A stretch of DNA of 64,000 bases from Sphagnum magellanicum (GCA_021904315.1 CM038923.1:10236038-10300037); one strand, 5' to 3'; shown: positions 36,600 through 49,204, counted from the stretch's first letter. A program made the numbers and translations. Notes: generated from the letters alone by a model not told the origin.

Positions 36600-38960
36600 G
36601 CATAATTAACAATTAGTTGCATTACAACAACAAGCAAAATATTGGGCTCCATGGGATCGAAAATCTATTCCTTGAGCTTTTTTCAAACCAAATGATGATC
36701 AACCTATGTCACTTGAAACATGTCAAGTTTTTTTATTACATTTTGTGTCATTCAATTGCTTTGAATGCTCATGTTTTGGGATCAAAAACTTAAGGTAGGA
36801 AATGATTAATCTTTTATGAAATTGAAAATGAAATTTCAACCATGAAAGAACATTATGAAACTAAAAATTTTGACATTTTAAAAATGTATGATGACGTTTT
36901 ATTGAAACAAATGCCTTTCAGAAACAAAGTTCCACGATTCGAAAAGTGGTAACTTTAGGATCCATTTCTACATTTTGCAGTTGTATTACAACAGATAAAA
37001 AATTAGATAAAAAGCAAGCTTTCATTGAAGATCTTATGCTAGTCATCGTGAAGAGGTTATTCCCTTTAAACACAATGGCAAACATATAAATGAAATGATT
37101 TGGTTTACAAAGGGACCCACAATTGGTGTTTCCATCACACAAATGCCTAATTGAAGAGGTAATCACCTTGTATGATGAGGTGCACACTTAAAAAGTTTGT
37201 TTTGTTTTATGTCAATGGTACAATTTTTATCACAATAACATTTGATCTTTAGATGAACAAAGGCGCACTTGATATTTTTGCCCTTGTGATTAATTTTTAA
37301 AGATTGGATTGGGAATCAAACCATATTACTATTGATCTATTTGAAGTAAAAGGCACTACTAAAATTAATCTTGTTAGTAAATTGCAAGTTTTGTTTGTGA
37401 AGTACAAATTGACTACCAAAATTATTTATTATGCAAAAGATGAGGCACAAATCTATCTATAATGAAAAATGTTCTTAAACAAATTATTGGCTATGAAGAA
37501 TTGGGGATATTGGCACCATTTGAAGGTGTTTGTTTTGGCCATGCCTTTTCTAAAGCTTGCTAGCATGTCACTTTTGATGAGAAGGTAAGTTTAGGTCTAC
37601 AACATGTGAGCACCAAATCTACACAATCTTTAATTTAAGCTTCTACAATATGGCCAAAAAAATCATGAAAAAGAAAGGTAGAATGGACAAAAGTTTGTTT
37701 AACTATAGTTTTACAACCATGAAAGTTAAGCACATTGGTGAAAATAAGGTTTGCTTCCAAAATAACAATGTTCCAACATGCCCTTGAATTTAAGGCATTT
37801 ATTCATGTTTGTTGTAATCAACAAACATTAGATTTATAAGGTAGAATTCCAAAACCACATATTTGGGCCATTCTAAAAATCATTGCTTCAACGTTGGGCT
37901 TGGTTGTATCAAATTGTGTGTTGAATCAACATTGTGGTTACTAGTTGTTGAATGATGCACTTGCAAATGCAATTAACCTTTCTTTGAAATTGACCATGAG
38001 AGATTTGAATTGGTAATCTAAACGAGCCATATTGCCCCATCTCAATTTGATGCAAAATTGTTTTTGTTAGCAAGTAGGATGTGATTGGAAGTCACTTGTG
38101 TGCTTGTTCCATTTCTAGATTGTTTGCATCAATTTGATCCAAAACAAGTTCACATGATGTTGGCTCTAATGTTTGATCCCAAGTTCAAGGATTTAAAAAT
38201 TTTTGAATAATTATGTGACAATAGAAAAAACCACAATTGCAACAATAAGATATGATTTTGAAACTCTAATTCGCCTTTTGTGTTCATCTTATCAAAAAGT
38301 TCATCCATTTGCAAAACACCCATCAAATTTTGGCCCTCAACAATGGCTATTGGCGATGTTTGGTGCAAGATTAATTCAAGATCAAATTGTCATGGAACAT
38401 GTAAGTTTTAAATTTCCACAATCATAGATTTTAATAAAACATATTTAAGTCACGTGTAATATTAATAATTTTTCTTTGATTATAGGTGCAATGGGAACTT
38501 GCATGTTTTCAGAATTTGCAATTGGTTGTAGAGTCTTGTGAAGATCCATTAAAGTGGTGGATGGTGTACGAGGCATAGTTTCTTATCAATGGATATTTGG
38601 TTCGTCAAATTTTAGGTATTGTGAGAAACCAAATTGAAGTAGAACATATATTTTGTATTATTAGGATTCTAACAAGGCTTTGTAGGTGTCAATTTGGAAC
38701 CCAAAATTTAAATCAATTTGTATTAATTTTCAAGAAATAGCCAAATGATTCATACTTCTATTGTGAAACATTTGTAGGGGTTAAGTGTCTAATGACTTCA
38801 AGGATGTTGAAGCAAATTTTTTAGATCAAATTGAAGAAAAGTTTGAAGACCACCATGTTGAGCTCATTGATATGGCAAATTTTGATTTTTAGATTTGCAT
38901 TTATGTTTAGTAAGGTAAGTGGCACGTTGTCAAATTTGATTTCAAATATGGCCTTTCAAT
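36600..38960 (+). mobile_element. hAT-superfamily DNA transposon relic (+)
   Basis: Translated pieces in order match a plant hAT transposase: QQQAKYWAPWDRKSIP near 36.63 kb; LVSKLQVLFVKYKLTTKIIYY near 37.38 kb; EGVCFGHAFSKAC near 37.52 kb; VEWTKVCLTIVLQP near 37.68 kb; MLALMFDPKFKDLK near 38.16 kb; and the C-terminal dimerisation region DPLKWWMVYEA, LVRQILGIVRNQIEVEHIF near 38.55-38.65 kb. Many stops and frameshifts show it is dead. Ends and the 8 bp target duplication could not be fixed. Confidence 0.85.
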
Positions 38961-40164
38961 TTATGTATGTTCAAGAATAAAAAGTTGAAATATTTTTATG
39001 GAATTTTATTATTGTAATTTGACATCACATGTGTGTATTGTCCCACTAGATTTAAACCTCTCATAGTTGTCCAAATAAATTCCAAAATGCGGGAAAAAAA
39101 TTCATTTTTACTAAATAATTTAAATAATCTACCTTTTTATCTATTTATTTTTTACCCTAATTAGGGGGATATGATAGGGGGTATTTGGACCCTACCCATT
39201 TATAAAAAATTATATAATTTGTTTACTTGGACCCTATGTTAATGGTTTTTTTTTTCATAATGTACATTTACTTATTGGGTAAATAAATTGAAATTTTGTA
39301 TATACTCTTATTTTAGGATATATCAAAAAAAATACACCCACACAACATTGGTATATACCAATGTTGGGTAGTTTTTGATTTTTAAAAATAACCTTTGGTT
39401 CCAATTTTGCATCAACCATAAATGAAGGTTCCAATAGGGTGGATATTAATTTTTTTAATAACATTGGGCAAGATCTAGTTATGGTTTTATAATATCATGA
39501 AGAATAAATTTTGATCTTGGTCAGGTGATTTCAAAATATCAAAAGGGTAATCCAATTTGGATCTAGGTTTCAATTATCAAATGGTTTTAGATCTAGGTTT
39601 TTTAGTTATAATTTTTTTTCGATTCTTGGTTAGTGATTTTTAAAAAGTAAGTTAATTAACAGTTATGTTGGGAAAGGATTTTGGTAGTCCTTAATTAGGT
39701 TCCAATTTAAATAGATCTCATCAATTTTTCATTTTCTCCTTGGTTGGAGTTGGTTGGACACCAACAAAATTATTCTCATTATGTTGTTGAAAGAGTTAAA
39801 AGAACATTAGTTTTGTGATAAACTTTTGGAAATAATCGCATATGCCAAAAAAAACAATGCTATGAACATGGGTCAATTATATTGTGGAAAAATGAAAAAA
39901 ATTCATTGTAATCTACAATGTGGAAATAATCAACTTATGTGTTCAAAGTTCAAAACATGTGTAATGCCCCATAACCAAGGTTTGAGGGCTACAATGTGAA
40001 CATTTGAAAGAAATGGTAGTAATTTGAAGGCCAAAATGTTCTTGAATAACAACATTTCCATCTACCAAGTTCATCAAACATGAATTCCTCAAACCTATTA
40101 AACACAACAAAAATATGTTGGGCCGTCTTGGGTTAAATAATATTTCAATTGGTAGAAAAACATT

Positions 40165-40610
40165 TCATACACACCATGTTTTTAAATCCTTAAAGCTCAC
40201 AAAGCATGAAAACCTCAAAAAATACAAAATCCTAGAATCCCAAGACCATAAAAACCATAAACCTTGAAGAATATAGAATCCTATAACCTTAATGACCATA
40301 GAGATCATAAACCAAAGAATACAAGATCCTAGAACCCCAAAGACCACAAAAACCATAGACCCCAAAGATGACATAATCCTACAACCCCAAAGACCATAGA
40401 AACCATAAATCTCAAAAAATATAGAATCCCATAACCCCAAAGACCACAAAAATTGTAAACACCAAAGAGTTAAAAATCTCAAAACCCCAAATATCACATA
40501 AACCATAAACCCCAAAGGGTACAAAATCCCTAAATCCCCAAAGATCACAAAATCCCCAAAAACCATAAAAACTCTAAAGACTACAAAGTTGCACAACACT
40601 CAAGACCACT
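40165..40610. repeat. Degenerate tandem array, about 45-60 bp unit
   Basis: Around eight imperfect units of 'ACCCCAAAGACCACAAAAACC' followed by 'ATAAACCCCAAAGAATACA' type. The minus strand happens to stay open for 144 codons because the unit lacks stops in that frame; the product would be a Phe/Leu/Val/Gly-rich low-complexity string. Confidence 0.75.
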
Positions 40611-40849
40611 AGTGTGAAAAACTTTGCATTTCCTCCACTATTTTATCATTTCCAAATGCTCACCTTTGGGTTAGTGTGCTCACAAAATAAAAGAACAACA
40701 AAAGAAGTCTTGGATGCTCCTTTGGAACTTCACGTACTTCTACCATAGCTTATTTTTTACTTCCCTCAAGGTACTACTTTCTCATCAAACTTGCAAACAA
40801 AAAACAAAAACCCTCCAATTTAATGGTGTTATTGTCCCTTTTAAAACCC

Positions 40850-42650
40850 AATGTTATCAATTTCGTCTTCATCTTTCCCATCAATGTTTCTTCCATTTTT
40901 AGCAACTCTTCCACACACATTGTATTAACCCAAGCATCATCATGCCATTTTTTATAAAATGCTCACAAACATCTTGAAGTTTTTTTATCCCCAATTGGAA
41001 ATATTAGATGTTTGTGCATATACTTGCAATGTTGAATACATATTGCCTTTATCTACCACCCAACAACCATTAAAATTTGTTGCACAACAAAAACAACATA
41101 AGAAAATTGTCCTTCATGAAGTTTCCACCATGCAAGGTATTTGCACTCAACCTTTTTTATTCTATGATAGTAATTCAATTGTTCCTTGACCATTGACAAA
41201 ACCATTTTTTCATTAATTCCAATGAAATCACACAACGATGTGCCTTTTTCACTATTCACTACAAAAGGAACAACTACTTCAGTTGCAACAATTGGGTTCA
41301 AATTTTTATGTGCATGAACCAAAAGTGAAAACAATACATACCTATCACATCCACTCACAATATGTATTATTATTTCCTTCACAACATATTAAACCACCAA
41401 CCCTAACCCTTTGAAATGGGGATCCAACATCATGTTCAATATGTTATGAATTTTATGTTCTTAAAAGGATACCATAAATGAAAAGAAGGAGCCTAGAATT
41501 GTTACCATTTGTTTTCGCATCTATTAACATGCAACTTGAAGTTTTGCATTAAAATCATGGGTTTTAAAAAACTTAGGTGTCAAATTTTGTACTTGCATTT
41601 GGATGTCAAAAAAATTGCAGTAACAAGTGCATCAAATATCAACCAATAGTTTCATCTTTGGTTAACAATGCATCGGTTGACCATAGGCCTTAATTTGGGC
41701 CACTACCCAAACTTGTGGACTTGAAACATGCCTTTGAAACACCATAGTCATTGTCATTCATAACAATAAGCAATTTGCTTTTAAAATTCCAATGTTTTGA
41801 ATGACCTTTGAAATGAATTGTGTCTTAACTAGAGTTTTTAATTTGTGTGGTAGTGATCATAGGTGAAAGATTGCTTGCAACCTTCATCTTTAACATTTGT
41901 AATAATCTTTGCATTTAACTCATGTTTTTGTAATACCTGATTCACTTGTAGGGCCATGGCAATCCTAGATATGTTCATTATTTCAAACATGCTAATGATT
42001 ACATGATAAATTGTGGTTCAAAAAACGAACAATAAAGAGAAAAGTGTTGATTCCTCCTCTTGACCCCATAAATCAAACTCACCATGCAAATGTCACAAGA
42101 CCAAAAAAATTGTATAATGAATTTGTCTATGATTTTAAACCAATTTTGGCAAAGTTTTTTACATTAATCTCTTAAGAAATGACGATTCTACAAAAAAAAC
42201 AAAAAAGACACCAATTCCTTAACAATAAGTAAGAGCAAATCCTTTTCAAACTATTTGTGATGAGGATCATCTTTATAGTAAGGAACAACACTACCAAAGA
42301 AAGAAGCAAAATATTAGACAGGGAGGGGCTAAACTTTTTTTTTTGTTGATCGTCAACGTTTAGGTGCATTTTTCCTTGTTCATCCCATTCAATCCAAACT
42401 TTTTGGTGATTTGTTTTTAGATGTTTCCAAAAACAATGATATCTTGTTGGCTGATTTATAACTTAAGATGCCTTTTCTTGCTAATAGAAGTGGATCAATG
42501 GGATAACACAAAACACATTTTAGATGTTCAAGACCAAGTGGATTTGGCTTTGGAGTTGCAACTTGTGTAGGTGGAACCAATGCATAAAATGCCTATGCAA
42601 TGGCAATCCAACTTTTGGTCTTCCAAAAGTCATGTTGTTTTGCCAATAAT
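40850..42650 (-). mobile_element. Second hAT-type transposon relic (-)
   Basis: On the minus strand, 42580-42389 reads LEHLKCVLCYPIDPLLLARKG, resembling a BED-finger N-terminus. 41382-41053 ends with YLAWWKLHEGQFSYVVFVVQ and QILMVVGW, the hAT dimerisation region. The reverse strand near 40.87-40.97 kb reads KKWHDDAWVNTMCVEELLKM, a typical hAT tail. The middle is too decayed to follow. Orientation is opposite to the relic at 36.6-38.96 kb. Confidence 0.65.
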
Positions 42651-42999
42651 GGCCATGACAATGCATCTATCATTGTGAAAAATATATTTACAATCTTAGG
42701 AGAAAAATCATAACTTTCCCGATTGACTTAATCAATTGAAATTCCAACCAATTTGTCAAGTTGAACTTCAACTTCTTCCACCTCCTCAACCATCAAATCC
42801 TACAAAATTAACAAAAAACAATGAGACCCGAATTGTTCAACAAACAACACAACCCTAAATGAGAAAGATAAACAAAAAAACTAATTTGGAGATAGAAGAC
42901 ATAGTTGGGCAATGAACACTTGAAGAGACAAATGACAAGTAGACCAAAGCGCGTACCCATCGAACACTGATATATACCCAGGTATAGGACCCTTAGGGA

Positions 43000-44500
43000 T
43001 CTGTTCACGATTTTAATAACCGCCCAACACTATAAGACCTAATCTCTTTGATTGGAAATCATCTTCTATAAATAATATGAGACCTTTGTATGGAAGAGAC
43101 AAAGAGATTTTCAATCACACTAGTCGCTCTTGCTAGCATTGAAATTAGGTCTCCCTACACACAGTACTAGTTCAATACAAATTGTCATGGAATGACTTCA
43201 ACCTCAACATACAGTCAATACCGTCAAACACGTGTGTTTGAGAGGGTAAGACCTATCTATTCCCATCTTTGAAACAAGAACATGAGAGGCAATGGCTGTG
43301 ACATGAGAAGAGAGGTTTCAGCTAGAAAGATGTGTATGACCCACCCTCCGGATGATGAAACGGAAAAAAGAAAAAAAGAAAGAAAAAAATGGCAATACCG
43401 ACGGCCTAAGAAAGGGGCTTTGAGATGATGCATAGAACGCACCTCTGAATGAAAGGAAAGAAAAATTGACAAGAGCTGTGTGACACGAGGAAGAGAGTTT
43501 CAGCTGGAGAGATGCAATAGAATAAGGAAGAGGGTTTTAGGTAGAAAGATGCAGTGTAGAAGAACCCTTTCATTGATTGAAAGAAAGAAAAGGCAAACAT
43601 GTATAATTTATTAGCTGGGTTCAAAGCTCAATTATGTTAAAATAATTGATTATTTAAAAGTTTGATTCTGTTATTGATTATGTGGTCATTGAGGGTGAAG
43701 CTTTGAACACCCCCAAATTGGTTTTGTTCCTTATCTCATGATTTTTTTTGGTCAATTATTATGGCCTTGGTGATATATGGTCGTGGCATAGACATAGATA
43801 ATTGTTGTTCATATCAGCCATAGCTATATATGTTATAACTGCAACTTCTTCAATGGAAATGGTGAGAAAGTGTTTATAAAAATGATCTTTGAATCATCAA
43901 TTATTCAAAATTTTATTTTTACATAGAGTTTTAAGTAATCATTAATTCAATAATCAATCCATTCATACATAACCAACTGAACATTTGAGATAATTGATTA
44001 TTGCAAGTAGATAATAAGAAAATAATCAACCTTTGAAACCCCCTTTGAAACCCCCTAATATGAGGGAGAGGTTTTCAGCTCCAAAGATGCATAATAACTG
44101 ACCCTTTAGAAAAGAAAAAGGAAAACACTAAAGTTGTTTGTAAAGTAATTTAGACATGGGATGAAATTGTTCATTAAGATTTCAAAACAGAACAAAATGA
44201 TATGTGAGCATTAAATTGTTTAATTAATTTGAACTGGGTGTTGTAGATAAGATCAAAATATTTTTTACACTTTCACAAATGTTAGAAAAAGTTTAATTTT
44301 GAATGTGATTTTGAATGTAAATTTGAAAATAAATAACCAAAGGATGATTGGTAACACAATTGCATTATATGCAAATGATAACAAAATTCAACAATCTCAT
44401 GTTGAATTTTGTTGTTTGATCAAAAATTTAAAAATTTATGAATATTAACCAAAACAATTGGGTGACAAAAAAAAGAGAGTACCTCAAAAGAAAAAAAGGT
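43000..44500. other. Intergenic DNA without recognised gene
   Basis: A mixture of AT-rich sequence and short GA-rich blocks, with a recurring 'GAGAGGTTTTCAGCTGGAGAGATGCA' style phrase (split copies near 43312, 43496, 43530, 44067 and 45126). No supportable ORF. Confidence 0.4.
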
Positions 44501-44529
44501 TGGACTAAATACAACTTTTAAAAAAAAAA

Positions 44530-45096
44530 GGATAACTATGCTTATCACTGAACACTTAATGACTTTGAGGAGGTCAAATCCCCATGCATTAGGAATTTGA
44601 TTTTTGGGTTCAAAAAACAATTGTAGCCTTCCACCTAGCACTTGTAACATCACCAAAATTGCTCAATTGGATAAAAGAATGGGGGAAGATATGGGGCGTT
44701 TGGTGTAAGAGGGTTTAATGTTCAATGAAGGGTGAATTAAGACAAATTATGATTTCGAGCTTAAAATCTTTAATCAGAAGTTTTGTAAAGCCCTTGTTGA
44801 TGCACCCATCAGATTTTTAATCTCTCCAAACGGATTTTAAAATAAGGAAGATATAGGGCTGGAACTAGAGAAAGGTTTAGAACTATTTTTTTCAAAAGGA
44901 TTGAAGTGAACTATCACTCATCCCTCTTCCTGTGTTTTCTGCATTGCTCCTTTACTTCTGACTCCCAAAGAACATTTGTAGCCCTCCAGTTTGCACATCC
45001 AATGACACAAAAATCTCTCAATTCAGGTAAGGAATGAGGTAATGATTGAGAAATGTTTGGTGATAAGTATGTGTTCAGTGATAGGCGTAGTTAGCC
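44530..45096. mobile_element. MITE-like foldback element, copy 2
   Basis: The left end (GGATAACTATGCTTATCAC, then TGAACAC) and the reversed right end (GGCTAACTACGCCTATCAC, then TGAACAC) match at 23 of 26 positions. The element is 567 bp and non-coding. A clear target duplication is not visible, so the outer limits may shift by a few bases. Confidence 0.65.
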
Positions 45097-45399
45097 TAGT
45101 AGGTAATACATATGAAATAAGGAAAGAGGTTTTCAGCTGGCTGCAGAGAGATTGATTGACCTGACCGACAATCTAAAAAGAAGAAGAGAGTAGCTAAATA
45201 TCATAGACAGAGGAAGAGAGAGGATTCCAGTGAAAAAACACACCAGTTCCAATCCTACTTTCTTCTTCCTAGTCCACTACCAAGTCTTCACTGGTTTGTC
45301 TGCACTTGTGGGGAGGGGGGGGGGTAGCACACAAAAAAGTCTAAAGAAATCACATTCTTGCTGCCCACGTCTTTCAAATTCCAATCCACACTGTGAAAC

Positions 45400-45775
45400 C
45401 ACACAAATTCTGCATTGCTGCGTCCACTGGGGAAAAAACCCAAGTCAACACACACACACACACACACACACACACATTCACACATATGGTACACACCAAT
45501 CAGCACTACTTCCACTGGGGAAAAAACCCTACTTGGACATACACACACATTCACACTTATGTTCCACACAAATCAGCACTACTTCCACTGGGGAAAAAAA
45601 CCTACGTGGACATACACACACATTCACACTTATGGTACACACAAAAAAACCTACGTGGACATACATATATTCACACTTATGTTACACACAAATCAGCACT
45701 CCTTGCACAGGGGAAAAAACCTACGTGGACATGCATGCATTCACACTTATAGTACACACACAAGTATATGTGAAC
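45400..45775. repeat. Tandem repeat of about 70 bp with embedded (AC)n
   Basis: Four to five imperfect copies of a unit containing 'AATCAGCACTACTTCCAC', 'TGGGGAAAAAACC', 'TACGTGGACATACACACAC' and 'ATTCACACTTATGGTACACAC'. The first copy is expanded by an (AC)n run at 45448-45475. One copy lacks the AATCAGCACT part. It lies 150-500 bp upstream of the ProRS-like start codon, probably in promoter or leader. Confidence 0.8.
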
Positions 45776-45834
45776 CCTCTGAGACCCCAACAGAGAATTC
45801 AAGTGAAAAAACACAAAGAAGAAGAAGAAGAACG

Positions 45835-45864
45835 ATGGTGGATCTCAAGGCTCTTGCTGAATGA
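45835..45864 (+). other. Upstream ORF before the ProRS-like gene
   Basis: ATG at 45835 opens a nine-codon frame (MVDLKALAE) that ends at TGA, 58 nt before the main ATG at 45923. It is real only if the transcript starts upstream of 45835. Confidence 0.4.
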
Positions 45865-45922
45865 AGATAACCCAGCTCTGTCTGCAACTATCTGGACCCC
45901 TTGATTGATTTGCTGAGAGATT

Positions 45923-47769
45923 ATGGAAGTTGGGGAAGGATCGGCTGCAGCAGCAGCAGCAGCAGCTCCAAGGTCTGTTGCTGCTGCAAGAGAATACAGA
46001 ACAAGAAGGGAACTGAAATTCAAGAAGAATGAGGAAGATTTCGAGGAATGGTATGAAGATGTGGTGGTGAAGGGGGAGCTCATCGAGTACTACCAAGTCT
46101 CGGGCTGTTACATCCTTCGCCCATGGTGCTACTCTATCTGGGAATCTATCAAGAGCTTCTTGGACGCGGAGATGAGGTGCATGGGTGTTGAGAATGCTTA
46201 CTTCCCTCTCTTTGTGCCTGAGAAATTGCTGAGCAAGAAGAAGGATGTGGAAGAAGAAGAAGAAGGAGAAGGAGAAGAAGAAGAAGAAGAAGAAGAAGCA
46301 AAAGAGCCCCGGAAGTTTGCAGCACCCCCTGAGGACCAGGAGAAGGTTGTTGCATGGGTTACCAAGGCGGGAAGCGTGGAGCTGGACGTGCCTGTTGCCA
46401 TCCGACCTAGCAGCGAGACAATCATGTACCACAGTTTTGCGAAATGGATCCAAAGCCATAGAGACCTTCCCTTGAAGCTCAACCAGTGGTGCGACGTGGT
46501 GAGGTGGGAATCCAAGGACCCGACTCCATTCATCAGGAGCAAAGAGTTTCTGTGGCAAGAAGGCCACACGGCATTTTGCATCAAGGAAGAAGCTGATGCA
46601 GAGGTAGAAAAGAAAACTCGAGAGTCTCCAGAGAGCCATTCTTCGCTCTTTCTTTGCCCATTTTCTGGTTTGCACAGTAAATGTTTTCTTCAAGAGAGCA
46701 ACAATTGGAGACTCAAAGGAATCCCTTGACAAAAGCCGAAGCTTTGATGATGTTTTTTTCACAGGTGCAAGAAGTGCTGGAGGTTTATTGCCGAGTCTAC
46801 GAGGAGCTGCTGGCAGTGCCAGTGATCCAGGGCGTCAAGAGCGAGCGAGAAAAGTTTCCAGGCAGTCTCTCCACGGCGACGGTAGAGGCGTTCGTTCAAG
46901 GACCTCGCGGAATCCAGGGCGCCACAGTGCGCTCTCTTGGCCAGCACTTCTCCAAGGCGTTCAACATCACGTTCGAAGATGAAGCTGGTGCGAAGAAGCG
47001 CGTGTGGCAAAACTCGTGGGAGCTAAGCACGCGTGCAATCGGAATCATGGCGATGGTACACGGAGATGATCGCGGCTTGGTTCTTCCCCCAAGAGTGGCA
47101 CCAATTCAGGTGATCGTCATCCCCACATCAGGAGCATCGTCAAGCTCAGAAACGATAAACGCAGATGCTGCAGACCTTTCGCAAGAATGCAAGTCCGTGG
47201 CTCATTTGCTACAAGAGGGAGGCATAAGATCTGCCACGGATCCGCGAGAGGATTGCACTCCTGGCTGGAAGAATGCGTACTGGGAGATGAAAGGAGTTCC
47301 TCTGCGGATCGAGATTAGTGCTCGCGACATGGAGAATCGACAGGTGACTGTAGCTCGTCGAGACTTGGCGGAAGGTGCAAACGGGCACACGACTGTGGTT
47401 CCCAAGCATGAACTACTAGAGACGGTCAGGGAGCTTCTGGATCGAATCCAGAGATGTTTGCTGGAGAGCGCTCGACAGCAAAGGGATGCAGCCATGGCTG
47501 TGGCACTGAACTGGCAGGATTTCAAGACCGTGTGGCAGAGGAAGAAGATGGTGCTGGCTCCTTGGTGCGACGAAGTTGAAGCTGAGAAGCAAGTAGAGGA
47601 GAAGTTGAGGAGGAGGTGCAAGCTGATGCTCCGCATGCCTTACGAGCTTGACAACAACACGCACCTAAGCTTGATAACACGCATGATTACCACCTTATCT
47701 GCAGATACCAAGTGCTTTGTGACAGGGAAACCTGCAAAGAGTTGGGGATTGTGGGGTAGGAGTTTCTGA
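45923..47769 (+). CDS. Divergent prolyl-tRNA synthetase-like protein (class II, archaeal/eukaryotic type)
   Basis: ProRS charges tRNA-Pro with proline. Exons 45923-46603 and 46765-47769 join in phase 0 to 561 residues. Family blocks run in order: [14 protein letters not shown] with YFPLFV (motif 1, residues 61-97), the proline-loop counterpart RPSSE (161-165), QWCDVVRWE and [17 protein letters not shown] (motif 2, 188-218), [11 protein letters not shown] (279-289), STRAIG with [15 protein letters not shown] (motif 3), the anticodon-binding domain ([19 protein letters not shown]) and the C-terminal [13 protein letters not shown]. Oddities: an acidic Glu run at 108-128 from a GAA/GAG tract; T-S-H of the proline pocket replaced by T-V-R (281-283); RPTSE changed to RPSSE; an unusual stretch before the zinc-like end. 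No organelle targeting peptide is obvious, so it is probably cytosolic. It may be a divergent paralog or a genuine synthetase. Confidence 0.85.
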
Positions 47770-49200
47770 TTCCCCAGTCCCAGCCCATGCCCTGATGCTG
47801 CTGTTGATGATGACAATGAAGAACAACACAATAGTCTGTGCATGCTACCTTCAAATGTGCAAGATCCAGCAATTTGCGCATCCCTTTGTTGCTTGGAGTA
47901 TAGCTGCAGACACAATGCATTCAGACCAACAAACCTTCAACAGAAACTGTATAGGGGAGAAGGTTTAGATACAACAGTAGGAGAGGAAGGAGAAAGTGAT
48001 GATGGCAATGAAGATGAAGAAGAAGCATCAGTCTGCAGATTGAGGGAGTGCAATTGTTTGAATTAGGGATGAAGAAGATGACGATGACGAAGAAGAAAGA
48101 TGCGTTGGTCTGTAGACTGAGTGAGTGTGTCTTCACCCTCTTCACCCTCTTTGCTTCTGCCACTTTTATGAAGCTATATTCTTGAGTCTAAAAGAGCAAT
48201 GGCTCATCTTTTGCACCATTTGTTTGCTTTGAATTTATGAACATCTCATGATGCAGCCATGAGTCCAATCCACCAGGCAATTTTGCCAGCTTGATGCCAC
48301 CACGTTGTGGCTGTACTGTGCATGTGCAAGTTCTACGCACATAGCTGCCACTTTTTTGTGAACTGAGCAATAAGATTGTGTGTGTACTCCATGGCATAGA
48401 ATATGTCCAACAAGATTGTGGACATTGTAATGCATGCAATATGTGTGAGCAACAAAGCAGAGATCTAGATTGGTTATTGTATTGAAGAACTCAAGATGGT
48501 AACAGACCAATGCTTGTGTTTTCTTTACCAGATATGGAGCCTGGACTTTTGCAGCTTTGATGGGGTGTGTGCTCGTATCAATTGCTGCCCCCCTGAACAA
48601 GTAAATTCTTCTATCCACAAAGTTCTACATTTGCACATTTGATCTCATGATTAGTACAGCAATCAAACATATACCTCTGCTTGTCAAGAACCTGCAGCAC
48701 ACATCTGGATGTTGAGATTCTACTCCAGGTCTTCCCATATCATCAAATGCACCACCAGTATTCAAATTGCCTATTCCAGAGAGCTATGTATCCAGGCACT
48801 AAAACAGATTCGTTAGCAAAATTGCTGACTTGTCTTGTGACAATAATCTATTACTTTGAAACTGGCTTCTACTGGAAACTTGGATCCTCTGATTGAATCT
48901 TCTTCTTCATTGATACAAGAAGCATGATGCAGTTGAAGGGTACATGTATTCACAGCCTTCTTCACTCAAACAACTTTGATGGAGAGCAACTTTGATCATG
49001 GAGGCAAAATCATGAACTCCCACTTTCTTTTTCATTGTAAGCTTGGTTGCAACCCAACAGCTTTCCACATATACAGGGATTGTTCAATGCTTTTGGTCAT
49101 GCACATTGTTCATCCAGTTGCCTTCTGTGAGAAATGTTCATACTGAGCAATGTTTTGAAATTAGGTAGCTTCTTGGAGTGTGGAACTGAGGGGGTTTTTT
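47770..49200. other. Intergenic DNA downstream of the ProRS-like gene
   Basis: The first 400 bp (GATGAT/GAAGAA-rich) should include the 3' UTR. Two similar phrases, 'GAAGAAGCATCAGTCTGCAGATTGAG' style at about 48018 and 'GAAGAAAGATGCGTTGGTCTGTAGACTGAG' style at about 48090, suggest a short local duplication. I see no supportable gene in the rest. Confidence 0.4.
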
Positions 49201-49204
49201 CTAA

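Larger units (their letters stand above)
34165..39365. repeat. Inverted sequence pair flanking the hAT relic
   Basis: At 34171-34215 the plus strand reads GGTATATATCAATGTTGTGT followed by GGGTAC. At about 39310-39361 the reverse strand reads GGTATATACCAATGTTGTGT followed by GGGTGT. Similarity extends to a GATATAT block beyond. The pair spans 5.2 kb and may be the ends of a nested element or two copies of one dispersed repeat; a weaker relative (AACCAGTGTTGTGTGG) is near 32558. Confidence 0.4.

Noticed and set aside
40165-40599. 144-codon minus-strand ORF
   Set aside because: It runs entirely through a degenerate tandem array; the product is low-complexity and its openness follows from the repeat unit.
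45415-45864. TGEK-like and His-rich repeats suggesting a C2H2 zinc-finger protein
   Set aside because: The TGEK strings come from the repeated CTGGGGAAAAAA DNA unit; there are no paired cysteines, and all three frames show repeat-driven text.
45845-46762. 305-codon ORF antisense to the ProRS-like exon 1
   Set aside because: It is a shadow of a GC-richer coding exon and its acidic GAA tract (read as Phe/Ser runs); there are no conserved motifs.
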